Below, piece by piece: positions 35,927-45,865 of a DNA stretch of 64,000 nucleotides. The stretch is from CAVQAH01 sp963784195 (GTDB lineage Bacteria; Acidobacteriota; Vicinamibacteria; Vicinamibacterales; 2-12-FULL-66-21), in contig CAWARA010000011.1 of the NCBI GenBank assembly GCA_963784195.1, positions 124,001 to 188,000 of the forward strand, in the 5' to 3' direction. The position numbers were made by a program, and so were the translations under genes. Position 1 is the stretch's first letter. Each line of letters opens with the position of its first letter. Below the pieces are notes generated by a model, which saw only the letters and a list, made by a program, of their open reading frames with translations, was not told the origin of the DNA and ran no database searches.

Positions 35927-36754
35927 ATGAAAATTCTGTTCATCGGCGATATCTTCGGAAAGCCCGGGCGCGAGATCGCGCGCCGGGCGATCCCCGCGCT
36001 GGTCAGCCGGCACGGCCTCGATCTCGTCGTCGCCAACGTCGAGAATTCGGCGGCGGGGTTCGGTGTGACCGGCGACATCGCAGACACCATCCTCGAATAC
36101 GGCGTCGACGTGATGACCTCAGGGAATCACGTCTGGGACAAGAAGGAAGTGCTCGACTACATCGGACGGCAGCCGAAGCTGCTTCGTCCGGCGAACTTCC
36201 CCGCCGGCGTACCGGGACGCGGCAGCTACCTCGCACGCACGCGCACGGGTGAGCCTGTCGGCGTGCTCAACCTGATGGGCCGCGTGTTCATGACGCCGCT
36301 CGACGATCCTTTTGCCCTGGCGCTGCAGGAGATCGAATCGCTGAAGGCGAAGGCGCGCGTGGTCTTCGTCGACTTCCACGCCGAAGCGACATCTGAAAAA
36401 GTCTCCATGGGCTGGCATCTCGACGGCCGCGTCACCGCCGTCGTCGGCACACACACGCATATCCAGACCGCGGACGAGCGTGTGCTGCCCAAGGGCACTG
36501 CGTACATCACCGATGTCGGCATGACCGGACCGCGCGACTCGGTGATCGGCGTCGCCATTGACGCCGCGGTCGGACGGTTTCTCACCGCCATGCCCACGAA
36601 GTTCGAATCGGCCGCCGGCCCCGCCCGCCTGAACGCGGTGATTGTGACCGCCGATCCCGCGACCGGCCGGGCCACCAGCATCGAGCGACTGAACATGTCG
36701 GAACAGGAAGTGGAAACGATCGAACCTCCCGCCGCAGAGCCTGTTCGCCGGTGA
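35927..36754 (+). CDS. ymdB: YmdB-type metallophosphoesterase
   Basis: 275 residues of the TIGR00282 family, a binuclear-metal phosphoesterase; the Bacillus homologue hydrolyses cyclic nucleotides. Metal-ligand motifs: FIGDIFGKPGR, VANVENSAAGFG, SGNHVWD, DFHAEATSEK and GTHTHIQTAD. It begins the ymdB-xseA-xseB-ispA-tlyA-nadK string. RNase Y, its neighbour in Firmicutes, is also in this window but 20 kb away. Confidence 0.9.
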   Translation: MKILFIGDIFGKPGREIARRAIPALVSRHGLDLVVANVENSAAGFGVTGDIADTILEYGVDVMTSGNHVWDKKEVLDYIGRQPKLLRPANFPAGVPGRGSYLARTRTGEPVGVLNLMGRVFMTPLDDPFALALQEIESLKAKARVVFVDFHAEATSEKVSMGWHLDGRVTAVVGTHTHIQTADERVLPKGTAYITDVGMTGPRDSVIGVAIDAAVGRFLTAMPTKFESAAGPARLNAVIVTADPATGRATSIERLNMSEQEVETIEPPAAEPVRR

Positions 36755-36758
36755 CGTG

Positions 36759-38225
36759 ATGTCAGACTTGTTCTCGGAACCATTCGAGGAAGATCCGCAG
36801 GACGACGATCCGCGGGACGCGAATCGTCAGCTCGAACAACCGCAGCGGGCGGGCGTTGCGCAGGACACGCGGAAGCCGGCCGTTCCCGAGCGGCACATCT
36901 TCACGGTGTCGGAGCTGACCGCGGCCATTCGTGGCACGCTCGAGTCCGGTTTCGGCGATGTCTGGGTCGAGGGCGAGATCTCGAACTGCCGCTTGTGGAA
37001 CACCGGACATCTGTATTTCACGCTGAAGGATGGCGACGCGCAGATCAAGATCGTGATGTTCCGCTCCGCCGTCAGGTATCTCAAGTTCAAGCCGGAGGAC
37101 GGTCTGCACGTGGTGGCGCGAGGGCGCCTCGGCATCTACGAACCGAAGGGCGAATACCAGCTTGTTTGTGAGCACCTCCAGCCGCGTGGACTTGGCGCAC
37201 TGCAACTGGCGTTCGAACAGCTGAAGAAGAAGCTGCAGGCCGAGGGACTCTTCGAGCAGTCGCGCAAGCGTCCGCTCCCCGCTTTGCCGGCGAAGATTGG
37301 CATCGTCACGTCACTCGACGGTGCGGCACTGCGCGACATCATCAAGGTGCTCAACCGCCGGCATCCCACCGCACACCTCGTCATCCGGCCTGCGCGCGTC
37401 CAGGGCGATGGCGCCGCGGCGGAAGTCGCATCGGCAATTCGCGCGATCGGACGCGTTCCGGGCGTCGAGGTGGTCATCGTCGCGCGCGGTGGCGGTTCGG
37501 TCGAGGATCTGTGGGCGTTCAACGAGGAGCCGATCGCCCGCGCGATGGTCCACTGCCCGGTGCCGGTGATCTCCGCGGTCGGCCACGAGGTGGATTTCAC
37601 GATCGCCGACTTCGCGGCTGACGTCCGTGCGCCCACGCCTTCTGCCGCTGCGGAGATGGTCGTCGCGGCACACGCGGAATTCCGCACCAGGATCGATCGC
37701 TACTCACAGAGGCTTCGCCACGGCATCAACGCCCACATCCACGGCCGGCGTGTGCGCGTGCACGCGCTCGAGCGCCGCCGCGGTCTCGCGGCCTTGCCGG
37801 CGCGGCTCGCGATGCGTGGACGGCATGTTGCGGAGCTGGGCCATGGGTTGAGGCTGACAATCGGCGCGGCGGTTGCCCGCCGGCAGCGCGAGTACCACGG
37901 TATCCGCGCCCGTCTCGAGGCGCACGACGTCCGACGCCGTCTTACAGCGGTGCGCGGCCGGCTCGAAGCGCTCGACACACAGCTTTACAACGCCGCGCGC
38001 CGACGTCAGGATCGAGCGCGCGCGAGGATTGAGTCGCTGGCCGCGCGTCTCGAGTCGTTGAGCCCGCTCTCTGTCCTCAGTCGCGGTTACGCCGTCTGCT
38101 GGGACGGCGAACGCACGCGCGTCATCCGGCGTGCCGCCGAAGCGCCGCCCGGGTCGCAGGTTCGCGTCACGCTCCACGAAGGCGAGCTCGTCTGCGATGT
38201 CACGCAGGTGAAGGACGAAGAATAG
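36759..38225 (+). CDS. xseA: Exodeoxyribonuclease VII large subunit
   Basis: Single-strand DNA exonuclease subunit, 488 residues. N-terminal OB fold (VWVEGEISNCRLWNTGHLYFTLKD), then the catalytic domain (GIVTSLDGAALRDIIKVLNRRHP; VIVARGGGSVEDLWAFNEE; SAVGHEVDFTIADFAADVRAPTPSAAAE) and a long C-terminal helical region. The acidic N-terminal 45 residues are an extra tail. The stop abuts the xseB ATG. Confidence 0.95.
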   Translation: MSDLFSEPFEEDPQDDDPRDANRQLEQPQRAGVAQDTRKPAVPERHIFTVSELTAAIRGTLESGFGDVWVEGEISNCRLWNTGHLYFTLKDGDAQIKIVMFRSAVRYLKFKPEDGLHVVARGRLGIYEPKGEYQLVCEHLQPRGLGALQLAFEQLKKKLQAEGLFEQSRKRPLPALPAKIGIVTSLDGAALRDIIKVLNRRHPTAHLVIRPARVQGDGAAAEVASAIRAIGRVPGVEVVIVARGGGSVEDLWAFNEEPIARAMVHCPVPVISAVGHEVDFTIADFAADVRAPTPSAAAEMVVAAHAEFRTRIDRYSQRLRHGINAHIHGRRVRVHALERRRGLAALPARLAMRGRHVAELGHGLRLTIGAAVARRQREYHGIRARLEAHDVRRRLTAVRGRLEALDTQLYNAARRRQDRARARIESLAARLESLSPLSVLSRGYAVCWDGERTRVIRRAAEAPPGSQVRVTLHEGELVCDVTQVKDEE

Positions 38226-38471
38226 ATGGATACCACGATCAAGGACTTCGAATCGGCGATTGCGGAGGCTGACACCATCGCCCGCGCCCTCGAAGAGGGC
38301 GACCTGCCGCTCGAGAAGTCGCTCGAGCTGTACGAGCGGGGCGTGCACCTCCTGCGCTACTGCCAGGCCAGGCTCGAATCTGCCGAAAAACGCATCGAGA
38401 TTCTGAACGAGCGGGGCGAGCTGCGAGCGGCGCCGGCGTCGTTCGAAGGCGAGCCCGGCGGAAACAAATGA
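38226..38471 (+). CDS. xseB: Exodeoxyribonuclease VII small subunit
   Basis: 81 residues, three-helix subunit that wraps the large subunit (DFESAIAEADTIARALEEGDLPLEKSLELYERGVHLLRYCQARLESAEKRIEIL). It starts directly after the xseA stop with no gap and overlaps ispA by 4 bases, so stoichiometric coupling is likely. Confidence 0.93.
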   Translation: MDTTIKDFESAIAEADTIARALEEGDLPLEKSLELYERGVHLLRYCQARLESAEKRIEILNERGELRAAPASFEGEPGGNK

Positions 38472-39419
38472 AGACCGCGGCCACTGACCTTCAGGAGTGG
38501 CTCGGCAGGCGACGCGAAGCAGTCGATGCGGCGCTCGAACGTTATCTTCCCGCCACGAGCGACGCCCCAGCGCAGCTGACCGAGGCCATGCGATACAGCC
38601 TGCTCGCGGGCGGCAAACGGCTGCGGCCGATGCTCGTCCTCGCCGCGGCGGAAGCTATCGCAGAAGCCGAACAGACACCACTGGAGGCGGCGCTTGCCCT
38701 TGCGATGCCCGCGGCGTGTGCGGTGGAGTTCATACATACGTACTCGCTCGTCCACGACGACCTTCCGGCGATGGACGATGACACGCTGCGAAGGGGGCGT
38801 CCGACCGCGCACGTCGTGTTTGGCGAGGGCCTGGCGATTCTCGCCGGAGACGGTCTCCTCACCGAAGCCTTCTCACTCCTCGCGCGCGAGCCGCTCGCGT
38901 CGCCGGCGCTGACGGACGCTCAGCTCGCATCTCGGAAACTCCAGACGTTGGCCGCGATTGCCGGGGCGGCCGGGGCGGTGGGCATGGTCGGTGGTCAGGC
39001 GATCGACCTTGGACGCCGCCCGGCCAGGTGCATCCCCACTCGATGCGTCAGGTCTGCGCGGCATGCACGCCAGAAAGACGGGTGCGCTGATCGTGGGCTC
39101 GACGGTGGCCGGTGCGATCATGGCCGGTGCCTCAGCGGCACAGCTCGCCGCGGCGCGCGGATATGCCCGGAGCCTCGGCCTGGCCTTTCAGATCGTGGAC
39201 GACATCCTCGACGTCGAGGGCGCGTCCGCCGATCTGGGCAAGACCGCGGGCAAGGATGCCGCCGCCGGCAAACCCACGTATCCCTCTTTGTATGGTCTCG
39301 AGGAGTCCCGCAAGCTGGCGAGCGACTGCGTGCTGGAAGCGCTTGCCGCCCTGGGCCGCGCGTCACTCGGAGGCCAGCTGCCGGCTATCGCCCGCTGGGT
39401 GATCTCTCGAACACATTGA
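38468..39419 (+). CDS. ispA: Polyprenyl (farnesyl) diphosphate synthase (one frame break)
   Basis: Head-to-tail prenyl synthase of about 316 residues. The first aspartate-rich motif is DDLPAMDDD, the second DDILDVEG. The frame breaks after GGQAIDL at about 39010. Deleting one G there gives GGQAIDLDAARPGAS and continues to the normal end. The residues before the first motif (HTYSLVH) fit short-chain (C15) synthases. Between xseB and tlyA many bacteria have dxs; it is missing here. Confidence 0.9.
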
Positions 39420-40171
39420 GCAAGTCTGTCCGGCTCGACACGCTGCTCGTCGAACGCGGCCTCGCTGCCTCACGCGAGCGGGCGAAGGCGATGATCATCG
39501 CCGGCCAGGTCCGCGTCGACGGACACCCAGCCACGAAAGCCGGCGCGACGTTCCCGCCGACCGCGACAGTGACGCTCACCACGCCAGACCATCCATATGT
39601 GAGCCGCGGCGGCCTGAAACTCGCGCACGCGCTCGACGCGTTCGGCATCGACGTGCGAGGCCGGCTGGCGCTCGACATCGGCGCTTCCACGGGCGGGTTT
39701 ACCGACGTCCTCCTCCAGCGCGGCGCCGCACGCGTCGTCGCGCTCGATGTCGGGCACGGTCAGCTCGACTGGCGTCTCCGTAACGACCCTCGAGTATTCG
39801 TCATCGAACGCGTCAACGCGAGATCTCTGGCTGCGGACATGCTTCCCGCTGACGCGCGGACGTTCCAGATCGTCACCATCGACGTGTCATTCATTTCCCT
39901 TCGGCACATCCTTCCGGTCGTGCCTCCGCTGCTCGGCCCGGGTGGCGATGTCATCGCCCTCGTCAAGCCGCAATTCGAAGCCGGCCGCCGGGAAGTGGCG
40001 CGGGGAGGCATCGTGCGTGATGACGCCATCCACGCGCGAGTCGTCGAAGAGATCGCGGCCGCGGCAGATGCGCTAGGATTGAGGCGCGCAGGCTTCACGG
40101 AATCCCCCATCTCAGGCATGGAAGGCAACAAGGAGTTCCTGCTGCACGTTCGACCATCCGGGTCCGACTGA
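39416..40171 (+). CDS. tlyA: TlyA family rRNA methyltransferase
   Basis: 251 residues. N-terminal S4 RNA-binding domain (VRLDTLLVERGLAASRERAKAMIIAGQVRVDG), then a FtsJ-type methyltransferase domain (LALDIGASTGGFTDVLLQRGA; SFISLRHILPVV; LVKPQFEAG). Mycobacterial TlyA 2'-O-methylates 16S and 23S rRNA. The TTG at 39416 overlaps the ispA stop (TTGA) and gives the right N-terminus; no ATG is available nearby. Confidence 0.9.
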   Translation: MSKSVRLDTLLVERGLAASRERAKAMIIAGQVRVDGHPATKAGATFPPTATVTLTTPDHPYVSRGGLKLAHALDAFGIDVRGRLALDIGASTGGFTDVLLQRGAARVVALDVGHGQLDWRLRNDPRVFVIERVNARSLAADMLPADARTFQIVTIDVSFISLRHILPVVPPLLGPGGDVIALVKPQFEAGRREVARGGIVRDDAIHARVVEEIAAAADALGLRRAGFTESPISGMEGNKEFLLHVRPSGSD

Positions 40172-40216
40172 CGCCCCAGCAGCGTGAGCGATCCGGTCAA
40201 CGGCAGCTACACCGAT

Positions 40217-41101
40217 ATGGTCAAAGTCGCGCGTGTCGGACTCATCGCCAAACACAACCTCGATGCCGCCGCCGGCGTGCTCGCGGAGCTTGCAGGCTGG
40301 CTCGAGGCGCGGAACGTTCACACCGTCTTCGAAACGGAGACCGCCGCGCTGGCCGGCTTGCCGCCGGGACGCCCGACGAGCTCGCGCGACGAGCTGCCGA
40401 CAGCATGCGACCTGATCGTCGTGCTGGGCGGCGACGGCACGCTGATCGGCATGGCCAACCGGATCGCACAGGCGGGCGTCGACGTCCCCATTCTTGGCGT
40501 CAACTTCGGCAGCCTCGGGTTCCTCACCGAGATCACTCTGGGCGAGTTGTACGAATCGCTGGAATCCGTGCTCGCCGGCAATGCACTGATTGACGAGCGG
40601 ATGATGCTGCGCGCGCGCACGATCCGCCGGAATGCGGTCTTTCAGGAACGCATCGTGTTGAACGACGTCGTGATCACGAAGGCCGCCCTGTCCCGAATCA
40701 TCGAGCTCGCGGTAACCGTCGGCAAGCAGCTGGTCATGCGCGTGCGCGCCGACGGGCTGATCGTGGCGACGCCGACCGGATCGACGGCGTACAACCTGGC
40801 CGCGGGAGGACCGATCGTCCAACCGGCAGTCGATGCCCTCCTCCTCACGCCCATCGCTCCGCACATGCTCACAAACCGGCCGCTCGTCCTTCCCGGCGGA
40901 TCGGAGCTGCGCGTCGAGCCGCTGATGGATGGCTCGCACGACGAAGTGTTCGTCACGTTCGACGGGCAGTCCGGCCACGCACTGCAGGCCGAGGATGTCG
41001 TCGAGATCCGGAAGGCCGATCGCCCGATGCGGCTCGTGAGGGCGCCGAAACGCACCTACTTCGAGCTGCTGCGCCAGAAACTGAAGTGGGGTGAGAGGTG
41101 A
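40217..41101 (+). CDS. nadK: NAD kinase
   Basis: Phosphorylates NAD to NADP. 294 residues from the ATG at 40217; a GTG at 40184 would add 11 residues. Motifs: VVLGGDGTLIGMA (GGDGT), VNFGSLGFLTEI and TPTGSTAYNLAAGGPIV. Last gene of the xse-isp-tly string, a conserved context in which recN often follows; here mltG lies opposite instead. Confidence 0.94.
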   Translation: MVKVARVGLIAKHNLDAAAGVLAELAGWLEARNVHTVFETETAALAGLPPGRPTSSRDELPTACDLIVVLGGDGTLIGMANRIAQAGVDVPILGVNFGSLGFLTEITLGELYESLESVLAGNALIDERMMLRARTIRRNAVFQERIVLNDVVITKAALSRIIELAVTVGKQLVMRVRADGLIVATPTGSTAYNLAAGGPIVQPAVDALLLTPIAPHMLTNRPLVLPGGSELRVEPLMDGSHDEVFVTFDGQSGHALQAEDVVEIRKADRPMRLVRAPKRTYFELLRQKLKWGER

Positions 41102-41104
41102 GAT

Positions 41105-42142
41105 CTACCGCCCCTCGCGCTGCCGCTTCTCGCGGAAGTAGAGCACCTGCCACTGATGAACGTTGCGATTGTGCTCGTCGAGCGTGCTGGCGAACGCGTG
41201 CGAGCCGTCATTCCGGCTGACGAAATAGATGTAGGGCACATCGGCCGGGCTCGCAGCCGCCTCGAGCGACGCCTTGCCCGGGGCGGCGATTGGTCCGGGG
41301 GGCAGGCCGGCGTAGCGATACGTGTTGTACGGTGAATCGAACTGCAGATCGGCCCGCGTGAGATTGCCGTCGTAGCGGCCAGCGCGCTCGAGCGCGAAAA
41401 TCACCGTCGGGTCGCACTGCAGGCCCATCCCGATCTTCAGGCGATTCGAATAGACCGCAGCCACCAGCGGACGTTCGTCACCTTTGCCCGTTTCCTTCTC
41501 CACGAGCGACGCCAACGTCACGAGCTGGCGGACGCTCAAACCGCGCGCCGAAGCTCGTTCGCGAATCTCCGGCGTCAGGCTCTGCTCGAACCGGCCGACC
41601 ATGCGTCCAACGAGCTGCTCAGCGGTGGTCTTGCGAGGCAGCGTGTACGTGTCTGGAAACAGATACCCCTCGAGGTCCGTCGCCTGCGGATCGAGCTCGC
41701 GGATTGCTGAGGGATCTTTCGCGGCCGCGATGAACTCTTTCCGCGTGCCGAAGCCCCGCTCTTCGAAGATCTCCGCCATCTGGCGGATGCTCAGGCCTTC
41801 GCGAAACGTCAGTGGCTGAAGGTAGACATCGCCCCGCGCGATCCGGTCGACGACCTCCGTCGGCGTGAGGGGACTGTCGAAGCGATACTCACCTGCCTGC
41901 AGGCGCCGCCCGGCGCCGCGCAACCACACCGCCGCGCGAAAGGCCGTGGTGTTCCTGATGACGCCGGCGTCGGCGAGCTGCTGCGCCATTCGTCCCGGGC
42001 TGCTGCCCGGCGCGATTTCAACGAACGTCTCGGACTCCGTGTAGCCCTTGTAGGGGTGTTGCACAGACGTGTACAGCCACGTACCGCCGGCTGCAAGCAC
42101 GGCTACGACTGCCAGCGTGATGAACAGAATCGCGCGTCGCAC
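41105..42142 (-). CDS. mltG: Endolytic murein transglycosylase MltG
   Basis: Terminates glycan strand growth at the inner membrane. 345 residues: one N-terminal membrane helix (ILFITLAVVAVLAAGGTWLY), a LysM-like region and the YceG catalytic domain. The catalytic Glu lies in LASLVEKETG; LEGYLFPDTY and QCDPTVIFAL are also conserved. Starts 2 bases after the ruvX stop. Confidence 0.94.
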   Translation of the reverse strand: MRRAILFITLAVVAVLAAGGTWLYTSVQHPYKGYTESETFVEIAPGSSPGRMAQQLADAGVIRNTTAFRAAVWLRGAGRRLQAGEYRFDSPLTPTEVVDRIARGDVYLQPLTFREGLSIRQMAEIFEERGFGTRKEFIAAAKDPSAIRELDPQATDLEGYLFPDTYTLPRKTTAEQLVGRMVGRFEQSLTPEIRERASARGLSVRQLVTLASLVEKETGKGDERPLVAAVYSNRLKIGMGLQCDPTVIFALERAGRYDGNLTRADLQFDSPYNTYRYAGLPPGPIAAPGKASLEAAASPADVPYIYFVSRNDGSHAFASTLDEHNRNVHQWQVLYFREKRQREGR

Positions 42143-42144
42143 GT

Positions 42145-42615
42145 CTATCGATCCTCCCCATCGTGTTGCTCATGGGTAGAAACGCCCCGTCCCAGCCCGT
42201 CGAGGTAGTCCTGCAGGATCACTGCCGCTGACGCCGCGTCGAGCAGTGGCTTCCGCTTCCGCCAGTCCTTCACACGCTGCGCCAGCAAGCTTTCAGCTTC
42301 GTAACTGCTGAGCCGTTCGTCCTGCAGAACGACAGGAATTGTCACTTCGTTCACCAGAATGGTATGGAGCTTCTGGACTTCCTCCGTGAGCGCATTCGGC
42401 GCACCATCCAGGCGGCGGGGCAGGCCGAGCACAATCGCGTTGAGCCCGTCGTCTTCGCGTTGAAGGATCGTGATCTCTGCGCGAAGGGACTGAACCACCT
42501 GACGAAGCGTGCCACCGTGTGCAATCGCCTTCCAGGGACGTGCCAGAAGCCCCGTGGCGTCCGACAGCGCGAGCCCGATCCGCCGCTTTCCGTAGTCGAT
42601 GCCGAGCGCGCGCAT
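42145..42615 (-). CDS. ruvX: RuvX/YqgF family nuclease
   Basis: 156 residues, RNase H fold. The N-terminal LGIDYGKRRIGLALSD carries the first catalytic Asp; GLPRRLDGAP and DERLSSYEAE and DAASAAVILQDYL are family motifs. YqgF acts in pre-16S rRNA 5' processing in E. coli. Operon with mltG, as in many bacteria. Confidence 0.93.
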   Translation of the reverse strand: MRALGIDYGKRRIGLALSDATGLLARPWKAIAHGGTLRQVVQSLRAEITILQREDDGLNAIVLGLPRRLDGAPNALTEEVQKLHTILVNEVTIPVVLQDERLSSYEAESLLAQRVKDWRKRKPLLDAASAAVILQDYLDGLGRGVSTHEQHDGEDR

Positions 42616-42656
42616 TATGATCAGCGTAACACCTGCTGTTCTATAATTTCTCCTTC

Positions 42657-44723
42657 ATGATCACGCGCGTCGCGCGGGTACTTGCGCTACTGATGGTGCC
42701 GGCGCTCGCGTTTGCGATCGCCTGCAACGGCAGTCAGCCGGCCGCGGTGAACCGGCCGAAGCTCGTGGTGCTCGGCTTCGACGGCATGGATCCAGATCTC
42801 GTGCAGCAGTGGATCGCCGCGGGCCAGCTGCCGACGATTGCGAAGCTTGCGCAGCAGGGTGGCCTGCGACCGCTCGACACCACACACTCACCGGAATCGC
42901 CGACGGCGTGGGCGTCGTTCGCCACCGGCGTCAATCCCGGCAAACACAACATCTACGACTTCCTCGTTCGCGACACGAACACCTATCTTCCCGATCTCGG
43001 CATGGTGCAACGCCAGCCGGCACGCTTCCTCTTCAACTACGTGCCGATCGCCAAGCCGAAGCTCTCGTCGCTGCGCGGTGGCACCTCGTTCTGGGTCACC
43101 GCGGGCCAGGCGGGCGTGCGATCGAGCGTGCTCACGGTACCTGTCACCTTTCCGCCGGAAGATGTGCCGAACGGCCACCTGCTGTCGGGCCTTCCGCTCC
43201 CTGACATTCGCGGGACGATGGGCACGTTCTCTTACTTTGCGACGGACTTGAGCCGCTACGAAGAAGGCAACACGGAGATGGGGGGCATCCTGCGGCGGCT
43301 CGTGTTCGAGGGTGACGTCGCGCGGACGGAGCTGGTGGGCCCGCCCAATCCGATCGTCACACAGCAGATTCAGGCCATCCGCTCGCGCGGGCCGTCACTG
43401 TCCGAGAGCGATCGGGCCACGCTCGCCGACCTTCAGGCAAAGGCCGACGTCCGGGTGCCGCTCACGATCAAATGGAACCGGGCCGCCAAGACCGCCACCG
43501 TCGACATCCAGGGTCAGACAGTCACGCTCGAGACCGGCAAGATGAGCCGCTGGTTCGACGTCGAGTTCCGCGTGAACTTCCTGATTCGTCTATACGGCAT
43601 GGCGCAGATGCTGCTCATGAACGCCGACAACGAACTGCAGCTCTACATCTCACCGGTGAACTGGAAGCCCGACAACCCACCGGTACCGATGTCCGCGCCG
43701 GCATCGTTTTCCGAAGAGCTGTTCGAGCGCATCGGTCACTACCGGACGCTGGGATGGGCCGAAGCGACCTGGCCGCTGAACGAAGGCCGCATGGACGAAC
43801 AGACGTTCATCGACGACCTTTACAAGGCGTTCGACGACCGCGCGCAGGTCATCCTGAATCGCATCGATGCCCGCGACTGGGATGTGCTCGTCGGGGTGAT
43901 CGAATCAACGGATCGCGTGCAGCACATGATGTGGCGGCTCATCGATCCGAAACATCCGATGTACGACGCGGCGATGGCGGCGAAATTTGGCGACTCCATC
44001 CTGCGGGTCTACCGTCGCGCCGATACCTTCGTCGCGGAAGTCCTCGAGCACCTGGAGCCGAACACGACGGTCCTGATCGTGTCCGACCATGGATTCCACT
44101 CATGGCGCAAGGCCGTCAACCTCAACACCTGGCTGGTACAGCAGGGCTACATGACGTTACAGGGGCAGGCGCCCGGCGAGAAGAAGCTGGCCGATCTGTT
44201 CGGCGGCGGCACCTTCTGGGAGAATGTCGACTGGTCCCGAACCCGCGCCTATGCCATGGGGCTGGGACAGATCTACTTCAACATGCGCGGGCGAGAGTCC
44301 CGCGGGATCGTCAGCCCCGGCGCCGAGGCCAAACAGCTCTCGGACGAGCTGAGCGCGAAGCTGCTCACGATGACCGACCCCGACGACGGCTCCCGCATCG
44401 TCAGCGCCGTCTATAAACGTGATGACGTGTACACGGGACCCTACCTCAACAATGCTGCAGAGCTGCAGGTGGGCATGGAGGACGGTTACCGCGTATCCTG
44501 GCAGACCACGCTCGGCGGATCGCCGCAGGGTATCGTCTATCCAAATATGAAGAAGTGGAGCGGCGATCACGGCGGCTACGACTTCGCGACTACGGCAGGC
44601 GTTCTCATATCGAATCGTCCGCTCACAGGCGCCACGGCGTCGATCGTCGACCTGGCGCCAACGATTCTGAAGTTCTTTGGCGTGCCCATTCCCTCGGAGA
44701 TCGATGGCAAGCCTCTTTTCTGA
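42657..44723 (+). CDS. Lipoprotein phosphodiesterase / alkaline-phosphatase superfamily
   Basis: 688 residues. A lipoprotein signal ends at the lipobox AIAC (Cys about residue 23). The catalytic domain is of the type I phosphodiesterase/nucleotide pyrophosphatase kind: LVVLGFDGMDPDL (first metal Asp), SPTAWASFATG (nucleophile Thr or Ser), IESTDRVQHMMWRL and IVSDHGFHSW (metal ligands). A TATAAT box at 42642-42647 lies 9 bases before the ATG, so the leader is 0-4 bases. The substrate is unknown; nucleotide or phospholipid phosphates are possible. Confidence 0.85.
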   Translation: MITRVARVLALLMVPALAFAIACNGSQPAAVNRPKLVVLGFDGMDPDLVQQWIAAGQLPTIAKLAQQGGLRPLDTTHSPESPTAWASFATGVNPGKHNIYDFLVRDTNTYLPDLGMVQRQPARFLFNYVPIAKPKLSSLRGGTSFWVTAGQAGVRSSVLTVPVTFPPEDVPNGHLLSGLPLPDIRGTMGTFSYFATDLSRYEEGNTEMGGILRRLVFEGDVARTELVGPPNPIVTQQIQAIRSRGPSLSESDRATLADLQAKADVRVPLTIKWNRAAKTATVDIQGQTVTLETGKMSRWFDVEFRVNFLIRLYGMAQMLLMNADNELQLYISPVNWKPDNPPVPMSAPASFSEELFERIGHYRTLGWAEATWPLNEGRMDEQTFIDDLYKAFDDRAQVILNRIDARDWDVLVGVIESTDRVQHMMWRLIDPKHPMYDAAMAAKFGDSILRVYRRADTFVAEVLEHLEPNTTVLIVSDHGFHSWRKAVNLNTWLVQQGYMTLQGQAPGEKKLADLFGGGTFWENVDWSRTRAYAMGLGQIYFNMRGRESRGIVSPGAEAKQLSDELSAKLLTMTDPDDGSRIVSAVYKRDDVYTGPYLNNAAELQVGMEDGYRVSWQTTLGGSPQGIVYPNMKKWSGDHGGYDFATTAGVLISNRPLTGATASIVDLAPTILKFFGVPIPSEIDGKPLF

Positions 44724-44724
44724 C

Positions 44725-45865
44725 ATGCGAACGCTTGGCGCAGGCCTCTGTCTCCTGGCGTCAATCGGATTGGGCGCCCAGAGCGTCGCGCCGCAGGATC
44801 CCGCACGGACCTCGGAACGCGCCGGAGAGCGTATCCGCGCGTTGGTACGCGAAGCGGACATACTGGCTGCGCAGCAAAGCAAGCTGCTGGGCGAGCTGAA
44901 GAAGCTCGAAGCCGATCGCCAGGCCAAGGTCGCGGAGGTCACGCGCGTCGAGCGCGATCTGCAGGAGACACAGCGGCGGCTCAACGAATCACGCGTCAAG
45001 GCCGACGCACTTCGAAAGACCGCCGATGCCGAGCGGCCCGAGGTGGTCTACGCGACTGGTGCACCTGTACAAGCTGGGTCGCGCCGGCTACTGGCGGATG
45101 CTCTTCGACGTGGACGATCTGCGATCGATGGGACGCGCCTACCGGACGGCTGCTGCGCTGACGCGGCTGGATCGCGATCGCGTGCAGGCCCATCAGCGGA
45201 CGCTCAACGCATTGGCGAAGGAACGCAAGGACCTGGAAGCGCGGGCCGTGCAGCTGGCCGGGCTTCAGGAAGCGTCCAAGCGTGCGCGCGTCGCGTTGGA
45301 TCGGTCGGTCGCCGCCCACAACTCGCTGATTGACTCCATCGACGCCCGCCGCGACCTCAACACGCAGATGACGACCGAACTGGAAACGGCACAACAGCGT
45401 CTGCAGGCGTCGCTGAACCAGGTCGGCACGAACGGCGCCGCCCCGATCTCATTGCCGATGGGCGCATTCCAGGGCGCGCTCCCCTGGCCGGCCCGCGGCC
45501 CGCTGATCAGCCGATTCGGCCGTCAGACCAACAGCAAGTTCGGCACGGCCATCGTCAAGAACGGGTTGGAGATCGGGGTGCCCGAGGGCGCGCGCGTGGC
45601 CGCCGTGCACGAGGGCACCGTCGCTTACGCCGACCAGTTCACCGGCTACGGAAATCTGGTGATTGTCGAACACGGTGAAGGCGCCTTCTCGCTGTACGGC
45701 CATCTGGCCTCCGTTCGCGTGACCCGCGGCGAACGCGTCGAGGCTGGGAGCACCGTTGGGACGACTGGCCGCAACCCCGGCGGCAACCCCGCACTGTACT
45801 TCGAGTTACGGATCGACGGCCGCCCCGTGGATCCCTTACAATGGCTTCAGAAGGGGTCTCAATGA
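44725..45865 (+). CDS. EnvC-like murein hydrolase activator with degenerate M23 domain (one frame break)
   Basis: About 379 residues: signal peptide, long coiled coil (ALVREADILAAQQSKLLGELKKLEADR...), frame break near 45048, more coiled coil, and a C-terminal LytM/M23 domain. The zinc ligands of active M23 enzymes are replaced: the HxxxD site reads NGLEIG and the HxH site reads ALYFELR. That is also true of E. coli EnvC, which activates amidases instead of cutting murein itself. Starts 1 base after the phosphodiesterase stop and overlaps the S41 gene by 4 bases. Confidence 0.85.

Noticed and set aside
38468..40171. A fused prenyl synthase-TlyA protein
   Set aside because: The continuous frame joins the ispA N-terminus to tlyA only because of the indel near 39010. 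The true ispA C-terminus with DDILDVEG is present in the other frame and ends at the tlyA TTG.
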